Position numbers and translations under genes: made by a program. DNA of 6,212 nucleotides, from assembly GCA_013695885.1 (NCBI GenBank), contig JACCZP010000109.1, positions 1-6,212 of the forward strand. The letters run 5' to 3'. The DNA is from Thermoleophilaceae bacterium. Its GTDB lineage: Bacteria > Actinomycetota > Thermoleophilia > Solirubrobacterales > Thermoleophilaceae. Numbering within the stretch: position 1 is the stretch's first letter; each line of letters begins with the position of its first letter. Under the pieces are notes generated by a model. It was not told the DNA's origin and searched no databases. It worked only from the letters and a program-made list of their open reading frames with translations. Positions 5,280 to 6,212 of the stretch are shown in pieces.

Positions 5280-5285
5280 TACGAT
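5280..5285 (+). promoter_or_regulatory. Candidate -10 box of the SMP-30-like gene (leaderless)
   Basis: TACGAT, a good TANNNT match, ends 7 nt before the GTG at 5293, so the transcript should begin at the start codon. No Shine-Dalgarno sequence is present in the short CGACCCG between them. The expected -35 position falls at the direct repeat and has no TTGACA-like sequence, which may mean that an activator is needed. Confidence 0.5.
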
Positions 5286-5292
5286 CGACCCG

Positions 5293-6195
5293 GTGTCCGA
5301 GCACACCCTCTCCACGCTGCTCGAGGGCGGAGCCTTCTTCGAGGGTCCGCGCTGGCAGGGCGACCGCTGGTGGGTCTCCGACTTCTATCGCGGCGTGGTC
5401 TCCACCGTCACCCCGGACGGGCACGAGGAGCAGGTGCTCGCGGTCGAGGGCCAGCCCTCCGGAATCGGCTGGATGCCCGACGGCTCGATGCTCGTGGTCT
5501 CCATGCGTGACCACCGCGTTCTGCGCGTCTCCGAGGACGGCGCGGTCGCCACGCACGCCGACCTGACCGACCTCTGCCACGGGCACCTGAACGACATGGT
5601 CGTCGACTCGACAGGTCGAGCCTGGGTGGGGAGCTTCGGATTCGACCTGATGGGCGGAGAGGACCCGGCGCCCGCGCGGCTCGTGCGCGTGGACCCCGAC
5701 GGCCGCGCGGAGGTGGCGGCCGAGCACCTTCTGTTCCCGAACGGCTCGGTCGTGACCCCGGACGGACTGACGCTGATCGTGGGGGAGACCCTCGGGTGCC
5801 GCTACACCGCGTTCACCATCGACGAGGACGGCACCCTCTCCGACCGCCGCCCGTGGGCTCGGCTCGCACCCACCCCGGAGCTCGGAACGCTCGAGGAGAC
5901 CCTTCCGCAGGTCACGGTGGGACCGGACGGCTGCGCGCTCGACGTCGAGGGGCACATCTGGTCGGCCGACGCGATCGGCGGGCGGTGCATCCGCATCGCC
6001 CCCGGAGGTGACGTGGTCGACGATCTGCGGGCACCCGAGGGGCTGGGGATCTTCGCCTGCATGCTCGGTGGCGACGACGGTCGGACCCTGCTCCTCTGCG
6101 CAGCGCCCGACTTCCAGGAGCACAACCGCCGCGACGCCCGGGAGGGCGTCCTGCTCACCGCTCGGGTCGACGCGCCGCACGCCGGACTTCCCTGA
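5293..6195 (+). CDS. SMP-30/gluconolactonase-like beta-propeller hydrolase
   Basis: This 300-residue protein has no signal peptide and is probably cytosolic. It is a six-bladed propeller of the SMP-30/gluconolactonase/LRE family, whose members are metal-dependent lactonases or related hydrolases. It has the opening FFEGPRW (15-21, metal ligand Glu17), HLNDMVVD (98-105, Asn100 near the substrate), LLFPNGSVVTPDG (146-158, Asn150) and VGPDGCALDVEGHIW (209-223, Asp212). These correspond to the Glu, Asn, Asn and Asp metal or substrate residues of human SMP-30, so the site looks intact. Repeated DPDG/TPDG turns mark the blades. The GTG at 5293 fits both the protein start and the -10 box. A direct repeat upstream suggests its own regulation although the oxidoreductase gene is only 94 bp away. 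Substrates vary widely in the family (sugar lactones, organophosphates), so none is assigned. Confidence 0.9.
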   Translation: MSEHTLSTLLEGGAFFEGPRWQGDRWWVSDFYRGVVSTVTPDGHEEQVLAVEGQPSGIGWMPDGSMLVVSMRDHRVLRVSEDGAVATHADLTDLCHGHLNDMVVDSTGRAWVGSFGFDLMGGEDPAPARLVRVDPDGRAEVAAEHLLFPNGSVVTPDGLTLIVGETLGCRYTAFTIDEDGTLSDRRPWARLAPTPELGTLEETLPQVTVGPDGCALDVEGHIWSADAIGGRCIRIAPGGDVVDDLRAPEGLGIFACMLGGDDGRTLLLCAAPDFQEHNRRDAREGVLLTARVDAPHAGLP

Positions 6196-6212
6196 GCGCC
6201 CGGCGGCGAGCG

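Noticed and set aside
5272..6180. 302-codon minus-strand ORF opposite the SMP-30-like gene
   Set aside because: It is a shadow frame. The plus-strand product has all SMP-30 metal-site motifs and its own promoter.

Overview
The window is about 70% G+C by eye, gene-dense on both strands, and looks like chromosomal DNA from a high-GC actinobacterium. The best guess is class Thermoleophilia (Solirubrobacterales/Gaiellales). The clues are an F420-dependent luciferase-like oxidoreductase, a cyclophilin lipoprotein with a Cys after the first beta-strand, a bacterial protein of the archaeal/eukaryotic release-factor (eRF1) type, a GAF domain of a kind common in that class, and several GTG starts placed directly behind -10 boxes with no ribosome-binding site. 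This lineage is an inference from protein style. There is no rRNA, tRNA, mobile element or CRISPR array, and no gap between genes exceeds about 145 bp.

Layout, left to right. (1) Bases 1-63 are the last 20 codons of an unidentified plus-strand gene. (2) 101-775 (+) encodes an exported lipoprotein peptidyl-prolyl isomerase, and 849-1601 (+) a thioredoxin-TPR protein of the CnoX/YbbN type. Both are protein-folding genes, but each has its own candidate promoter. (3) A minus-strand block converges on them. Read in its own direction it is a lone GAF-domain protein (4064-3594), an eRF1-like protein (3493-2348), and a two-helix membrane protein (2278-1640). (4) Diverging from the GAF gene across a 144-bp intergenic region is a plus-strand F420-dependent oxidoreductase of the Fgd-like family (4209-5198). 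(5) It is followed by a plus-strand SMP-30/gluconolactonase-like beta-propeller (5293-6195).

The genes do not form one obvious pathway. The folding pair (PPIase outside the membrane, chaperedoxin inside) and the possible translation/membrane cluster on the minus strand are the only functional groupings suggested. The points most worth following are the eRF1-like protein with an atypical catalytic loop and a three-Cys zinc ribbon; the Fgd-like enzyme, which keeps the F420 catalytic residues but has lost sugar-phosphate ligands; a 20-bp-period direct repeat abutting the SMP-30 gene's -10 box; and the repeated leaderless promoter arrangement. I found no convincing multi-gene defence, mobile or otherwise novel system here.
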